From: Bacteroidaceae bacterium
GTDB lineage: Bacteria; Bacteroidota; Bacteroidia; Bacteroidales; Bacteroidaceae
Direction: 5' to 3'
Assembly: GCA_017541025.1 (NCBI GenBank)
Contig: JAFXZY010000087.1
Coordinates: 1 to 54,754 of the forward strand
DNA length: 54,754 bases
Under the pieces are notes generated by a model. That model saw nothing but the letters and a program-made list of their open reading frames with translations. It searched no databases and was not told the origin of the DNA. Below, piece by piece: positions 6,472 to 15,456 of this stretch (the first letter of the stretch is position 1; each line of letters opens with the position of its first letter). Both the position numbers and the translations under genes were made by a program.

Positions 6472-7896
6472 ATGAAGAAGTATATATTCTTAATTTTGGC
6501 CATTGTTGCTGTTGTGGCAATAGGCGGTTATTATTTCCTTTTTGGTAAAAAAGATGTCTGCAAGGATGTAATCCCAGAGGATGCCAAGGCAGTGATGGTT
6601 TTGGACTCTAAACAACTGGTTAAGCAGATGGGAATCGGCATCAGCGATATTGTGGATTTCCTGAAGTCTGATAAGAAGGAGGATATTGGTATTGACCTTC
6701 TTTCGCCTATGTATGGTTTCCTTTCCAACGAAAGCTATCTATGTGCTGTAATTGCCTTGTCTGATGCCGATGATTTCGAGGAGGCATTTAAGGAGAAGGG
6801 CATTTCCGTGGAGTCGCAGCGTGGGTTCAAGTGGGCTTATAACAAAGAAATGATTGTCTGTTTCAATGATGATAAGGCATTGCTTCTTGGTCCCATCACA
6901 CAAACAGAGAGTCATAATATGCGCCCCAGAATGGTGGAGTGGATGAGTCAGAGCTCTTCCAAGAGTCCCATTCTCTCTTCTGCTCTTAAGCAGGATGGTG
7001 CCCTCTGCCTGAGTTCTAAGATGAGTGTTCTCCCTGGCACATACATGCAGTCGGCATTACAATATCTGAACAATCCGTTTGATTTGGATAAGGTGTTCCT
7101 GAATGCCGAACTAAGTATCAGGGAAAAATCGCTCCTTCTGTCGGCATCCGTTGAATCCGACGAAGATGATATTAAGGGTCTTGTTACCAAGCATAAGGAT
7201 ATTCTCCGACCCATTCAGGCCAGTCAGCTACGCTCTTCTACCAATGATCCTCTGCTATGGGTTGGATTCAATACCAAGGGCGCCAGCCTTCTGGAGGAGT
7301 TGAGAAAGAACAGCGTACTTAGACTGTTCCTTGTGGGCATTAATCTTTGCGTGGATGCGGACATGATGTTAAAAGCGGTTGACGGTAATGTGTGTTTTGA
7401 GTTAAATGACATCCTCTTAAACAAAGCTGATTTTACGTTGAAAGCGCAGGTTACTAATCAGGATTTTCTTGAGAATGCCAACGAATGGAACACAGGATTC
7501 TTGGGTAAGAGCTATAGTTTTAAGTCGATTGACAAAAACAACTATATACTTCAAGGCGTGGGAAACACTACCTATTTTGGCGTAAAGGATAATCTGGCTT
7601 ATATTTCATCGAATCAGTCTGTTACAAATAATGAGAAAAGTAATACTTCAGATAATTTCGTAACAAACAACAAGTCTCAGATAGACGGGAAAGTAATCTA
7701 TGCCTCTGTCAATATGAACAAATTGGCTCGCCTTCCTATGATACAAAACATGATGAATGATGATAGCAGGAAGCTCAACGCTTTTTTCGATAAAATGGAC
7801 AGATTTAACGTCAGTGCTACGGATTACTTGCATTATGATGTTGAACTTACAACTAAGGAAGATATTTCAGACTTCATAAAACAGTTTTTGAAGTAA
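6472..7896 (+). CDS. Membrane-anchored DUF4836-like protein
   Basis: A 474-residue protein with an N-terminal signal anchor (residues 4-25, IFLILAIVAVVAIGGYYFLF) and no lipobox cysteine, so most of it is probably periplasmic and tethered to the inner membrane. The opening of the mature part, VIPEDAKAVMVLDSKQLVKQ, and the repeated mixed alpha/beta layout resemble the Bacteroidota DUF4836 family, whose function is unknown. The gene starts three bases after rsmE and abuts the ABC ATPase gene exactly (stop at 7896, start at 7897), so it is very likely co-transcribed with the exporter and may act with it at the membrane. That link is inference. Confidence 0.65.
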   Translation: MKKYIFLILAIVAVVAIGGYYFLFGKKDVCKDVIPEDAKAVMVLDSKQLVKQMGIGISDIVDFLKSDKKEDIGIDLLSPMYGFLSNESYLCAVIALSDADDFEEAFKEKGISVESQRGFKWAYNKEMIVCFNDDKALLLGPITQTESHNMRPRMVEWMSQSSSKSPILSSALKQDGALCLSSKMSVLPGTYMQSALQYLNNPFDLDKVFLNAELSIREKSLLLSASVESDEDDIKGLVTKHKDILRPIQASQLRSSTNDPLLWVGFNTKGASLLEELRKNSVLRLFLVGINLCVDADMMLKAVDGNVCFELNDILLNKADFTLKAQVTNQDFLENANEWNTGFLGKSYSFKSIDKNNYILQGVGNTTYFGVKDNLAYISSNQSVTNNEKSNTSDNFVTNNKSQIDGKVIYASVNMNKLARLPMIQNMMNDDSRKLNAFFDKMDRFNVSATDYLHYDVELTTKEDISDFIKQFLK

Positions 7897-8538
7897 ATGA
7901 ACAGAATAGAATTACATAATACATTGCCCTGCGTCTTTGAAGGCAGGGATGTGCAGAGTGAGGTTTGGCTGCAGGACGTTGTTTTCAGGAAAGGAGAGAC
8001 GTACCTGGTAGAAGCCAGTTCGGGCACGGGAAAAAGTTCACTCTGCAGCTATATAATAGGATACAGAAAAGATTATTTGGGTAACATCAGTTTCGACGGC
8101 AAAGATATCAGCAAATATGGTGTGTCGGACTGGACTTCCATCCGTAAGAATACGTTGAGCCTCTTGTTTCAGGAGCTACGTCTCTTTCCTGAGCTAACGG
8201 CAATGGAGAACATTGAGATTAAGAACGGACTAACCGGACACAAGAAACGTAAGGAGATTGAGTTGTGGTTTGAACGTCTGGGAATTGCCGATAAAATGGA
8301 CGCAAAAGTAGGCCGTATGAGTTTCGGACAGCAACAGCGTGTGGCAATGATACGTGCTCTGGTGCAGCCTTTTGATTTCCTGATGGTAGATGAACCTATC
8401 AGCCACTTAGACGATGATAACAGCGCCATTATGGCAAGCATAATGATGGAGGAAGTACAACGTCAGGGCGCTGGAGTAATAGTAACCAGTATTGGCAAGC
8501 ACATGGAAATGCCATACACTAAAACGTTCCGCTTATGA
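7897..8538 (+). CDS. ABC transporter ATP-binding protein (LolD/MacB type)
   Basis: A 213-residue nucleotide-binding subunit. Walker A is SSGTGKSS (about residue 40), the Q-loop lies in LLFQELRLFPELTAMENI, the signature is MSFGQQQRVAMIRAL and Walker B is FLMVDEPISHLDD. The closely spaced Q-loop and ENI segment are typical of the LolD/MacB/FtsE group, which powers mechanotransmission exporters of lipoproteins or peptides rather than importers. It overlaps the permease gene by four bases (ATGA), so the two are coupled. The ABC signature reads SFGQQ instead of LSGGQ, a conservative variant. Confidence 0.85.
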   Translation: MNRIELHNTLPCVFEGRDVQSEVWLQDVVFRKGETYLVEASSGTGKSSLCSYIIGYRKDYLGNISFDGKDISKYGVSDWTSIRKNTLSLLFQELRLFPELTAMENIEIKNGLTGHKKRKEIELWFERLGIADKMDAKVGRMSFGQQQRVAMIRALVQPFDFLMVDEPISHLDDDNSAIMASIMMEEVQRQGAGVIVTSIGKHMEMPYTKTFRL

Positions 8539-9740
8539 TGTCGCTGGTTTGGAAATTACTGCGTCAGCACATCAGTATTGCGCAGTTGGCAGGCTTCTTC
8601 TTTGCCAATCTCTTTGGTATGTTCATCGTGCTGTTAGGTTTGCAGTTCTATACGGATGTGAAGCCACTTTTCAGTCAGGACGATGGTTTCCTGAAACCCG
8701 AATACCTTATTGTAAGTAAGCGAATCTCTGGCATGAGTGTGCTTGGTGCAGGAGAGAGTTGCGGTTTCAGTGAAAAGGATGTTGCTGATATCAGCAGCCA
8801 GTCTTTCTGTAAGAGTGTGGGCGTTTTTACTGCCAGCCAATACAAGGTGGTATGCAGCATGGGAGTAAACGGTGTAGCCAGGTTTGGCACAGATATGTTC
8901 TTTGAGAGTGTGCCTGACAAATACGTGGATACAGACCTCAGCAACTGGACGTTTTCTCCTGAGGAAGGAACCATCCCCATTATTCTGCCTCGTACTTATT
9001 TGGCTATTTATAACTTCGGGTTTGCACAAAGTCAGTCGTTGCCCAAGATTTCAGAAGGTATTGTGGGGATGATAGATATGCTGGTGGTACTTCGAGGAAA
9101 CGGGCAGGAACAACGCCTGAAGGGTAAGGTGATAGGCTTCAGTACCCGCCTGAATACCATTCTGGTTCCAGAATCCTTCATCCAATGGAGTAATGCCAAG
9201 TTTGCTCCCGAGGCCGACCTTACACCCAACCGACTGATAGTAGAGGTGAAGAACCCAACCGACGATGCTATTGTGAAGTACATTAACGACCATAATTATG
9301 AACTGGAAGATGATAAGCTGGATGCCGGAAAGGCAACCTATTTCCTGAAACTGGTTACCATACTGGTTATATGCATAGGTATGCTTATCAGCATGCTGTC
9401 CTTCTATATTCTCATGCTTAGTATCTATCTGCTGGTTCAGAAGAACACAGAAAAGTTGCGCAACCTGCTGCTTATTGGTTACAGCCCAGTGCGTGTTTCC
9501 CTGCCATATCAGATGCTTACGGTAGGCATGAATGGGGTAGTGCTTATACTCTCCCTTACCATATTGTTTATTGTACGTAGGTACTACATGAATATGCTTT
9601 GGGTAATGTTCCCACAGATGCAGGACGGTAGCATGTGGCCCTCAATATGCTTGGGAATCGGCCTTTTCATCGTAGTAAGTATGATAAATATCGTTGCTGT
9701 ACGCAACAGAGTAATGAAAATCTGGAACAGAAAAGAATAA
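8535..9740 (+). CDS. FtsX/MacB-type ABC transporter permease
   Basis: A 401-residue inner-membrane protein with one N-terminal membrane helix (about residues 15-35), a large extracytoplasmic domain (to about residue 270), then three helices near the C-terminus (VTILVICIGMLISMLSFYIL, MNGVVLILSLTILFIV, LGIGLFIVVSMINIVAV). This four-helix layout is that of FtsX/MacB/LolC permeases. It pairs with the upstream ATPase. A LolCDE role would need a second permease or a LolE partner, which is absent here, so it may act as a homodimer. The stop codon overlaps the next ATG by one base (TAATG). Confidence 0.8.
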   Translation: MMSLVWKLLRQHISIAQLAGFFFANLFGMFIVLLGLQFYTDVKPLFSQDDGFLKPEYLIVSKRISGMSVLGAGESCGFSEKDVADISSQSFCKSVGVFTASQYKVVCSMGVNGVARFGTDMFFESVPDKYVDTDLSNWTFSPEEGTIPIILPRTYLAIYNFGFAQSQSLPKISEGIVGMIDMLVVLRGNGQEQRLKGKVIGFSTRLNTILVPESFIQWSNAKFAPEADLTPNRLIVEVKNPTDDAIVKYINDHNYELEDDKLDAGKATYFLKLVTILVICIGMLISMLSFYILMLSIYLLVQKNTEKLRNLLLIGYSPVRVSLPYQMLTVGMNGVVLILSLTILFIVRRYYMNMLWVMFPQMQDGSMWPSICLGIGLFIVVSMINIVAVRNRVMKIWNRKE

Positions 9741-12010
9741 TGGAAAAGCTGAAGATACTATATACAGAACATACAGGATTGGAAGTAGTAGGCTGTGATG
9801 AGCTTCCTGGTGCCGGCAGTAATCGAAAATACTACCGCTTACATGGCTCTGACGGCAGCACGCTTATAGGCGTTGTGGGCACCAGCCAGGATGAGAACAA
9901 TACCTTCTGCTATTTGGCTCAGCATTTTACAGAAAGAAAACTTCCTGTGCCTGCTGTCGTTGCTCAGAGTATAGACGGACTGCGTTACCTGCAAGTGGAT
10001 CTGGGCGACCGTTCCCTCTTTGATGCCTTAAAGGGTGGACGTGATGCAGGAGGCAGGTATACACAGTCAGAGAAACAGTTGCTGCATCGTACCATCTCGC
10101 TTCTGCCAAGGTTTCAGATTAAGGGAGCCAGAGGCCTGAACTTCAAGAAATGCTATCCGCAGGAGGCGTTGGATGAAACCAATGTGCTCTTCGACCTTAA
10201 TTATTTCAAGTACTGTTTCCTAAAGGCTACAGGTATTGATTTTCATGAACTGAAGTTAGAGGCGGCTTTCCGCTTAGTTGCGCAGGATATTGTGGCAATT
10301 CCAGGCGAAGCCTTCATGTACAGAGATTTTCAGGCTCGTAATGTGATGTTGGATAAGGATGGCAATCCCTATTTTATAGATTTCCAGGGTGGTCGTCGTG
10401 GTCCTGTACAGTACGATGTCGCCAGTTTCCTTTGGCAAGCTTCTGCCCGTTACAGCAAATCTCTACGCGAGGAACTCATTAAGACTTATATCAACAACCT
10501 TAAGCAGTATATTGAGGTTAACGAGAAACAGTTCCGCCAAAACCTAAAGCTATGCGTGCTGTTCCGTTTGCTGCAAGTGTTAGGTGCATACGGCTTCCGT
10601 GGATATTTCGAACGAAAGAACCACTTCCTTGAAAGTATTCCGGCAGCCATCCAGAATCTGCGCGATTTATTGCAGGAAGGTGGATGCCCTTACCCATATT
10701 TGCGTGAAGTGCTCACCCGCCTGATAGAACTTCCCCAGTTTGCTCCAGAACCCGAGAAGCCTCTACAGCGTGCCGATGGATACAAGATAACGGAGAATAA
10801 TCCCTATGTATCACGCCCAGAAGATGGTCCGGCTACGTTCAGTAGGTATGATGGCAAAGGTCCTCTGGTGGTACGTGTTTTCAGTTTCTCCTTCAAGAAA
10901 GGAATTCCAGAAGATACCAGCGGCAATGGCGGAGGATATGTGTTTGATTGCAGAAGCACGCATAACCCTGGGCGTTATGAACCTTACAAACAACTTACAG
11001 GTCTTGATGAACCCGTAATCCGTTTCCTTGAGGATGATGGCGAGATTCTTACCTTCCTGGACAGCATATATAAGTTGGCAGATGCCCATGTGCAACGCTA
11101 CTTGCAGCGTGGTTTCACCAGTCTGATGTTTTCTTTTGGATGTACGGGTGGTCAGCACCGTAGTGTGTACAGCGCTCAGCATTTGGCAGAACACATTCAT
11201 TATAAATATGGTATAGAGGTGCACGTATGTCATCGCGAGCAAGGTATCTCCACTATCTTCCCCGCTTTCAGAGCTATGGTTTTTGCTGCTGGCTTAGGCA
11301 CCCGACTCAAGCCGCTCACAGATACCATGCCTAAAGCGCTTGTTCCTGTGGCAGGCAAACCTCTATTGGAACATACATTGGAGAAGCTGAAGGATTCTGG
11401 TATTCGTGATGTGGTTATCAATGTGCATCATTTTGCCGACATGATTGAGGAGTGGGTGAACCAGCATCCTATGGGTATGAACGTTTGGTTTAGCGATGAA
11501 CGTGCGGCACTTCTGGAAACTGGCGGAGGCATTAAACATGCGGCTCACTTGCTGAAGGATGCTACAGAAGGTTTCCTTATCCATAATGTGGATATTCTCA
11601 GTAATGCCGACTTGCGCGCCCTTCAACTCTTTGCCCATGGGAAAGCAGCTGCATTGTTGGTGTCTGAGCGTCAGACCAGTAGGTATCTGCTCTTCGATGA
11701 TGACATGCGACTGGTTGGCTGGACTAATATACAGACGGGTGAGGTAAAGAGTCCATACCCCAACTTGGATGCAAGGAAGTATCGCAGATTTGCTTTTGCA
11801 GGTATTCATGTGATGAATCCATCGTTGTTTGCTCATTTCTCTGAATGGCCTGATAAGTTTAGCATTATCGACTTCTACCTGAGCATTTGCAACCGGCATC
11901 CCATTTACGGTTATGTTCAGTCAGGGTTACAGTTGATGGATGTAGGCAAGATGGAAACCATAGCCGAGGCCGAAGCTTTTTACAATAATGTGAAGAAGGA
12001 GAGGGAATGA
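9740..12010 (+). CDS. Three-domain fusion: AmgK-like sugar kinase, RapZ C-terminal domain, MurU-like nucleotidyltransferase
   Basis: A 756-residue protein. Residues to about 340 form an aminoglycoside-phosphotransferase-fold kinase with the catalytic segment YRDFQARNVML and the metal motif FIDFQGG, as in AmgK (anomeric kinase for MurNAc/GlcNAc). Residues about 370-505 match the RapZ C-terminal domain (FSFKKG, FDCRSTHNPG, GCTGGQHRSVY). From about 512 a nucleotidyltransferase begins with AAGLGTRLKPLTDTMPKALVPV, as in MurU (MurNAc-1-phosphate uridylyltransferase). Together kinase and transferase would recycle cell-wall MurNAc to UDP-MurNAc. The RapZ domain, which binds GlcN6P in enterobacteria, may sense amino sugars; that is inference. 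The first kinase catalytic position is Tyr rather than the usual His. Start ATG overlaps the permease stop; the stop overlaps mfd. Confidence 0.8.
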   Translation: MEKLKILYTEHTGLEVVGCDELPGAGSNRKYYRLHGSDGSTLIGVVGTSQDENNTFCYLAQHFTERKLPVPAVVAQSIDGLRYLQVDLGDRSLFDALKGGRDAGGRYTQSEKQLLHRTISLLPRFQIKGARGLNFKKCYPQEALDETNVLFDLNYFKYCFLKATGIDFHELKLEAAFRLVAQDIVAIPGEAFMYRDFQARNVMLDKDGNPYFIDFQGGRRGPVQYDVASFLWQASARYSKSLREELIKTYINNLKQYIEVNEKQFRQNLKLCVLFRLLQVLGAYGFRGYFERKNHFLESIPAAIQNLRDLLQEGGCPYPYLREVLTRLIELPQFAPEPEKPLQRADGYKITENNPYVSRPEDGPATFSRYDGKGPLVVRVFSFSFKKGIPEDTSGNGGGYVFDCRSTHNPGRYEPYKQLTGLDEPVIRFLEDDGEILTFLDSIYKLADAHVQRYLQRGFTSLMFSFGCTGGQHRSVYSAQHLAEHIHYKYGIEVHVCHREQGISTIFPAFRAMVFAAGLGTRLKPLTDTMPKALVPVAGKPLLEHTLEKLKDSGIRDVVINVHHFADMIEEWVNQHPMGMNVWFSDERAALLETGGGIKHAAHLLKDATEGFLIHNVDILSNADLRALQLFAHGKAAALLVSERQTSRYLLFDDDMRLVGWTNIQTGEVKSPYPNLDARKYRRFAFAGIHVMNPSLFAHFSEWPDKFSIIDFYLSICNRHPIYGYVQSGLQLMDVGKMETIAEAEAFYNNVKKERE

Positions 12011-15000
12011 AGATACAAGAGCTTCAGACAGTTTTCTCACGTCATCCTTCTGTTGGCAAGCTGCGTACAGCCTTGCAAAGGACTGATGTGGGTGTAATAC
12101 AGATAGACGGTCTTCATGAGAGTGCCGCCCCCTTGGTATTCTCATCACTTATAAACACCATTTCATCGGTCTGTGTGTTTATTTTGGACGATGAGGAGCA
12201 GGCAGGCTATTTCTATCACGACCTTACGCAGGTTTTGGGCGATGAAAAGGTGCTTTTTTTCCCCAGCAGTTTTAAGCGCGCCATTAAATACGGACAACGT
12301 GATGCCGGCAACGAGATCCTACGTACCGAAGTCCTAAGCGCCATAATCAATAAATCTTCAAAAGTCACTCCCCTAAAGGGGGAGACGGAGGGGGCTTTTC
12401 AACTTTACATAGTCACTCACCCTCAGGCATTAGCACAATCCGTAGTGACGCGCAAGAAGCTGTCAGAACAGACGTTATCGCTACAAGTAGGTGAGCAGGT
12501 TGATATAGTATTTGTGCAGGAAACACTTATTTCCTTTGGCTTCAGGCGAGTAGATTATGTGTATGAGCCTGGCCAGTTTGCTGTCAGAGGAAGTATATTG
12601 GATGTATATTCTTATTCCTGCGAATATCCCTATCGAATAGACTTTTTTGGCGATGAAGTGGATAGTATTCGCACATTCGAGGTCCAGACACAGCTAAGTA
12701 ATACCAAGTTGCAGCAGATTAGCATTGTTCCTGAACTGTGCTCTGAGGAGGAACAGAACGAGAGTTTTCTCTCTTTCCTACCCAAGGAGACCCTTCTGGT
12801 AATGCACGACCCCACGTTTGTAGCCGAATCAGTACAGATAGCATGGGAAGAGGGCTTCTGCCGTCAGGCTGTTACGGTGGATTCGGAGGAAAATGCTTCC
12901 TCTGAAGAAAAAGATAAACCCCTTGAAAAGGAAAAAATGCTGGTGGAACCGCAACTTTTCTGCAAAGAGTTGCTCAACTTTAGAAGAATAGAATTAGGAA
13001 ATTCTACACTTTCAACTGCCTCTAAACTCTCAACTCTACACTCTAAACTCTCCTTCCATACTCATCCTCAGCCAGTCTTCCACAAGAACTTCAATCTGGT
13101 ATTCCAAAGCTTCAATAAGTATCTTGAGGAGGGCTATCAGCTTTATATCTTAGCCGATAGTCAGAAGCAGGCGGCTCGCTTGGAGAGCATCTTTCAAGAC
13201 CAGCAGACGGGTATTACCTTTACGCCTGTTGACCATACTATTCATGCAGGTTTTGTTGATGACGACCTAAAAGTGTGCCTTTTCACCGACCATCAGATAT
13301 TTGACCGATATCATAAATATAACTTACGTAGTCAGCAGACGCGAAACGGAAAAGTTGCTCTTACCCTTAAGGAATTGCAGCAGTTCGAGATCGGCGACTA
13401 TGTGGTACATTTGGATCACGGCGTAGGAAAGTTTGGCGGATTGGTGAGAATACCCAATGGCGACAAGATGCAAGAGGTTATCAAGATTATCTATAACCAT
13501 GACGATGTGGTCTTTGTATCCATCCATGCCCTGCACAAAGTCTCTAAATATAAAGGCAAGGAAGGTGATCCGCCACGTATCAGCACGTTGGGTACTGGAG
13601 CGTGGGAACGCATGAAGGAGCGTACCAAGACCAAGATTAAGGATATTGCCCGCGACCTGATTAAGCTCTACAGCCGTAGGCGTGAGGAGAAAGGTTTCTC
13701 TTATTCCCCTGACAGCTTTATGCAGCATGAGTTGGAAGCCAGTTTCCTTTATGAAGATACCCCCGATCAGTTGAAGGCTACCCAAGATGTAAAGGCAGAT
13801 ATGGAAAGAGCGCGTCCTATGGACCGCCTGGTTTGTGGCGACGTAGGATTCGGTAAGACCGAGGTGGCTATACGTGCTGCCTTCAAAGCATGTGTTGATA
13901 ATAAACAAGTGGCTCTTTTAGTGCCCACAACCGTGTTGGCTTATCAGCATTACCGTACCTTTACATCTCGTCTTAAGGACTTCCCTGTAAAAGTGGAGTA
14001 TCTGAGTCGTGCCCGTTCTTCAGCCAAGACCAAAGAAATCCTTGAAGGTCTGAAAAACGGAACCGTAAACATCGTAATTGGTACACATAAGCTCATAAGC
14101 AAGAGTGTGCAGTTTAAGGATTTGGGCTTGCTGATTATAGATGAAGAACAGAAGTTTGGCGTCAGCACCAAGGAGAAACTACGCCAGATGAAAGTGAATG
14201 TAGATACCTTAACGCTTACAGCAACACCCATTCCGCGTACCTTACAGTTCAGCTTGATGGGAGCTCGTGACCTAAGCGTTATTCAAACGCCACCTCCCAA
14301 TCGTTATCCCATTCAAACACAACTCAGCGTATTCAGCTCAGAGGTTATTGCCGAGGCAATTAACTTTGAGATGAGCCGTAATGGCCAGGTATTCTTTGTG
14401 AATAATCGCATCAGCAATCTGCCTGATTTGGAGGCACTCATTCACAAGCATGTGCCTGATGCACGAGTGGCTATAGCACATGGGCAGATGCCTCCAGAGA
14501 CACTCGAGAACATTATGATGGGCTTTGCCAACTATGATTATGATGTGCTACTCTCCACCACTATTATTGAAAGCGGGCTGGATATCCCCAATGCCAATAC
14601 CATCATTATTAATAGCGCACAGAACTTTGGGCTGAGCGACCTTCATCAGATGCGTGGCAGGGTGGGGCGCAGCAACAAGAAAGCCTTCTGCTATTTGCTT
14701 TCACCTCCCATGAGTTCCTTGAACATCGATGCACGCCGACGTTTGCAGGCGATAGAAAACTTCTCCGACCTTGGCAGTGGCATTCATATAGCTATGCAAG
14801 ACCTTGATATTCGAGGTGCAGGAAACCTCTTGGGTGCAGAACAGAGCGGTTTCATCGCCGATTTAGGTTACGAGGCATACCAGAAGATTCTCTCACAAGC
14901 AGTCAAGGAATTACGTAACGATGAGTTCCAAGACCTGTATAAGGAAGAGGTAAAGGCTGGTAATATTACCAGCGGAACGGACTTCGTGGAGGAATGCATT

Positions 15001-15447
15001 ATAGAGAGCGACCTTCCTATGTCGTTCAGCGAGGAGTATGTGCCTACCAGCAGCGAGCGTATGCTCTTGTATCGTGAGTTGGATGGCTTGGAACGTGATG
15101 AGGACGTAGATCAGTTCCGTCAGCGTATGATAGACCGCTTTGGTCCTGTGCCACATGAGGGAGAAGAACTGATAGGCGTTGTTAAGTTGCGTCGTTTGGG
15201 GCGTTACTTTGGTTGTGAGCGTATCACTCTTAAAACGGGTTGTATGCGTATGCAGTTTATTTCCAACTCAGAGAGTGCTTTCTACGACAGCGAGGCCTTC
15301 CGTCAGGTTATTGCCTTTGCAACCACCAATGCACACATCTGTCGTGTTGACAATTCCAAGAACCAGTTTAAGCTTCTTATTTCTGATGTTAATTCTGTAG
15401 AGCAAGCCAATGCACTGCTGTCCCAAATGCAGTCTGTGCATCCTTAG
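12007..15447 (+). CDS. mfd: Transcription-repair coupling factor
   Basis: A 1146-residue Mfd. In order: UvrB-like N-terminal module (with YVYEPGQFAVRGSILDVYS), a CarD/RID-type RNA-polymerase interaction domain (QFEIGDYVVHLDHGVGKFGG, about residue 460), RecG-like helicase with Walker A CGDVGFGKTEVA, DEEQ box IIDEEQKFGV, motif III TLTATPIPRT and motif VI QMRGRVGRS, and the TRCF C-terminal domain. It removes RNA polymerase stalled at lesions and recruits UvrA. The ATG overlaps the preceding stop by four bases. Two segments look inserted relative to other Mfd proteins: residues 116-131, derived from a GC-rich palindrome, and about 332-348, encoded by heptamer repeats. Both keep the frame and lie in poorly conserved parts, so activity is probably kept. 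Confidence 0.95.
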   Translation: MKIQELQTVFSRHPSVGKLRTALQRTDVGVIQIDGLHESAAPLVFSSLINTISSVCVFILDDEEQAGYFYHDLTQVLGDEKVLFFPSSFKRAIKYGQRDAGNEILRTEVLSAIINKSSKVTPLKGETEGAFQLYIVTHPQALAQSVVTRKKLSEQTLSLQVGEQVDIVFVQETLISFGFRRVDYVYEPGQFAVRGSILDVYSYSCEYPYRIDFFGDEVDSIRTFEVQTQLSNTKLQQISIVPELCSEEEQNESFLSFLPKETLLVMHDPTFVAESVQIAWEEGFCRQAVTVDSEENASSEEKDKPLEKEKMLVEPQLFCKELLNFRRIELGNSTLSTASKLSTLHSKLSFHTHPQPVFHKNFNLVFQSFNKYLEEGYQLYILADSQKQAARLESIFQDQQTGITFTPVDHTIHAGFVDDDLKVCLFTDHQIFDRYHKYNLRSQQTRNGKVALTLKELQQFEIGDYVVHLDHGVGKFGGLVRIPNGDKMQEVIKIIYNHDDVVFVSIHALHKVSKYKGKEGDPPRISTLGTGAWERMKERTKTKIKDIARDLIKLYSRRREEKGFSYSPDSFMQHELEASFLYEDTPDQLKATQDVKADMERARPMDRLVCGDVGFGKTEVAIRAAFKACVDNKQVALLVPTTVLAYQHYRTFTSRLKDFPVKVEYLSRARSSAKTKEILEGLKNGTVNIVIGTHKLISKSVQFKDLGLLIIDEEQKFGVSTKEKLRQMKVNVDTLTLTATPIPRTLQFSLMGARDLSVIQTPPPNRYPIQTQLSVFSSEVIAEAINFEMSRNGQVFFVNNRISNLPDLEALIHKHVPDARVAIAHGQMPPETLENIMMGFANYDYDVLLSTTIIESGLDIPNANTIIINSAQNFGLSDLHQMRGRVGRSNKKAFCYLLSPPMSSLNIDARRRLQAIENFSDLGSGIHIAMQDLDIRGAGNLLGAEQSGFIADLGYEAYQKILSQAVKELRNDEFQDLYKEEVKAGNITSGTDFVEECIIESDLPMSFSEEYVPTSSERMLLYRELDGLERDEDVDQFRQRMIDRFGPVPHEGEELIGVVKLRRLGRYFGCERITLKTGCMRMQFISNSESAFYDSEAFRQVIAFATTNAHICRVDNSKNQFKLLISDVNSVEQANALLSQMQSVHP
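12353..12402 (+). repeat. GC-rich palindromic word embedded in frame in mfd
   Basis: CTCCCC-TAAA-GGGGGAG (12368-12384), followed by ACGGAGGGGGC, lies inside the reading frame and encodes VTPLKGETEGA. The same kind of word, CTCCCC-ATC-GGGGGAG, is found in lepA. Confidence 0.7.
13002..13053 (+). repeat. Heptamer array embedded in frame in mfd
   Basis: Seven 7-bp units in register (TTCTACA CTTTCAA, CTGCCTC TAAACTC, TCAACTC TACACTC, TAAACTC) encode a peptide with a seven-residue period: STASKLS TLHSKLS. Confidence 0.8.
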
Positions 15448-15456
15448 ATGTAGTCT

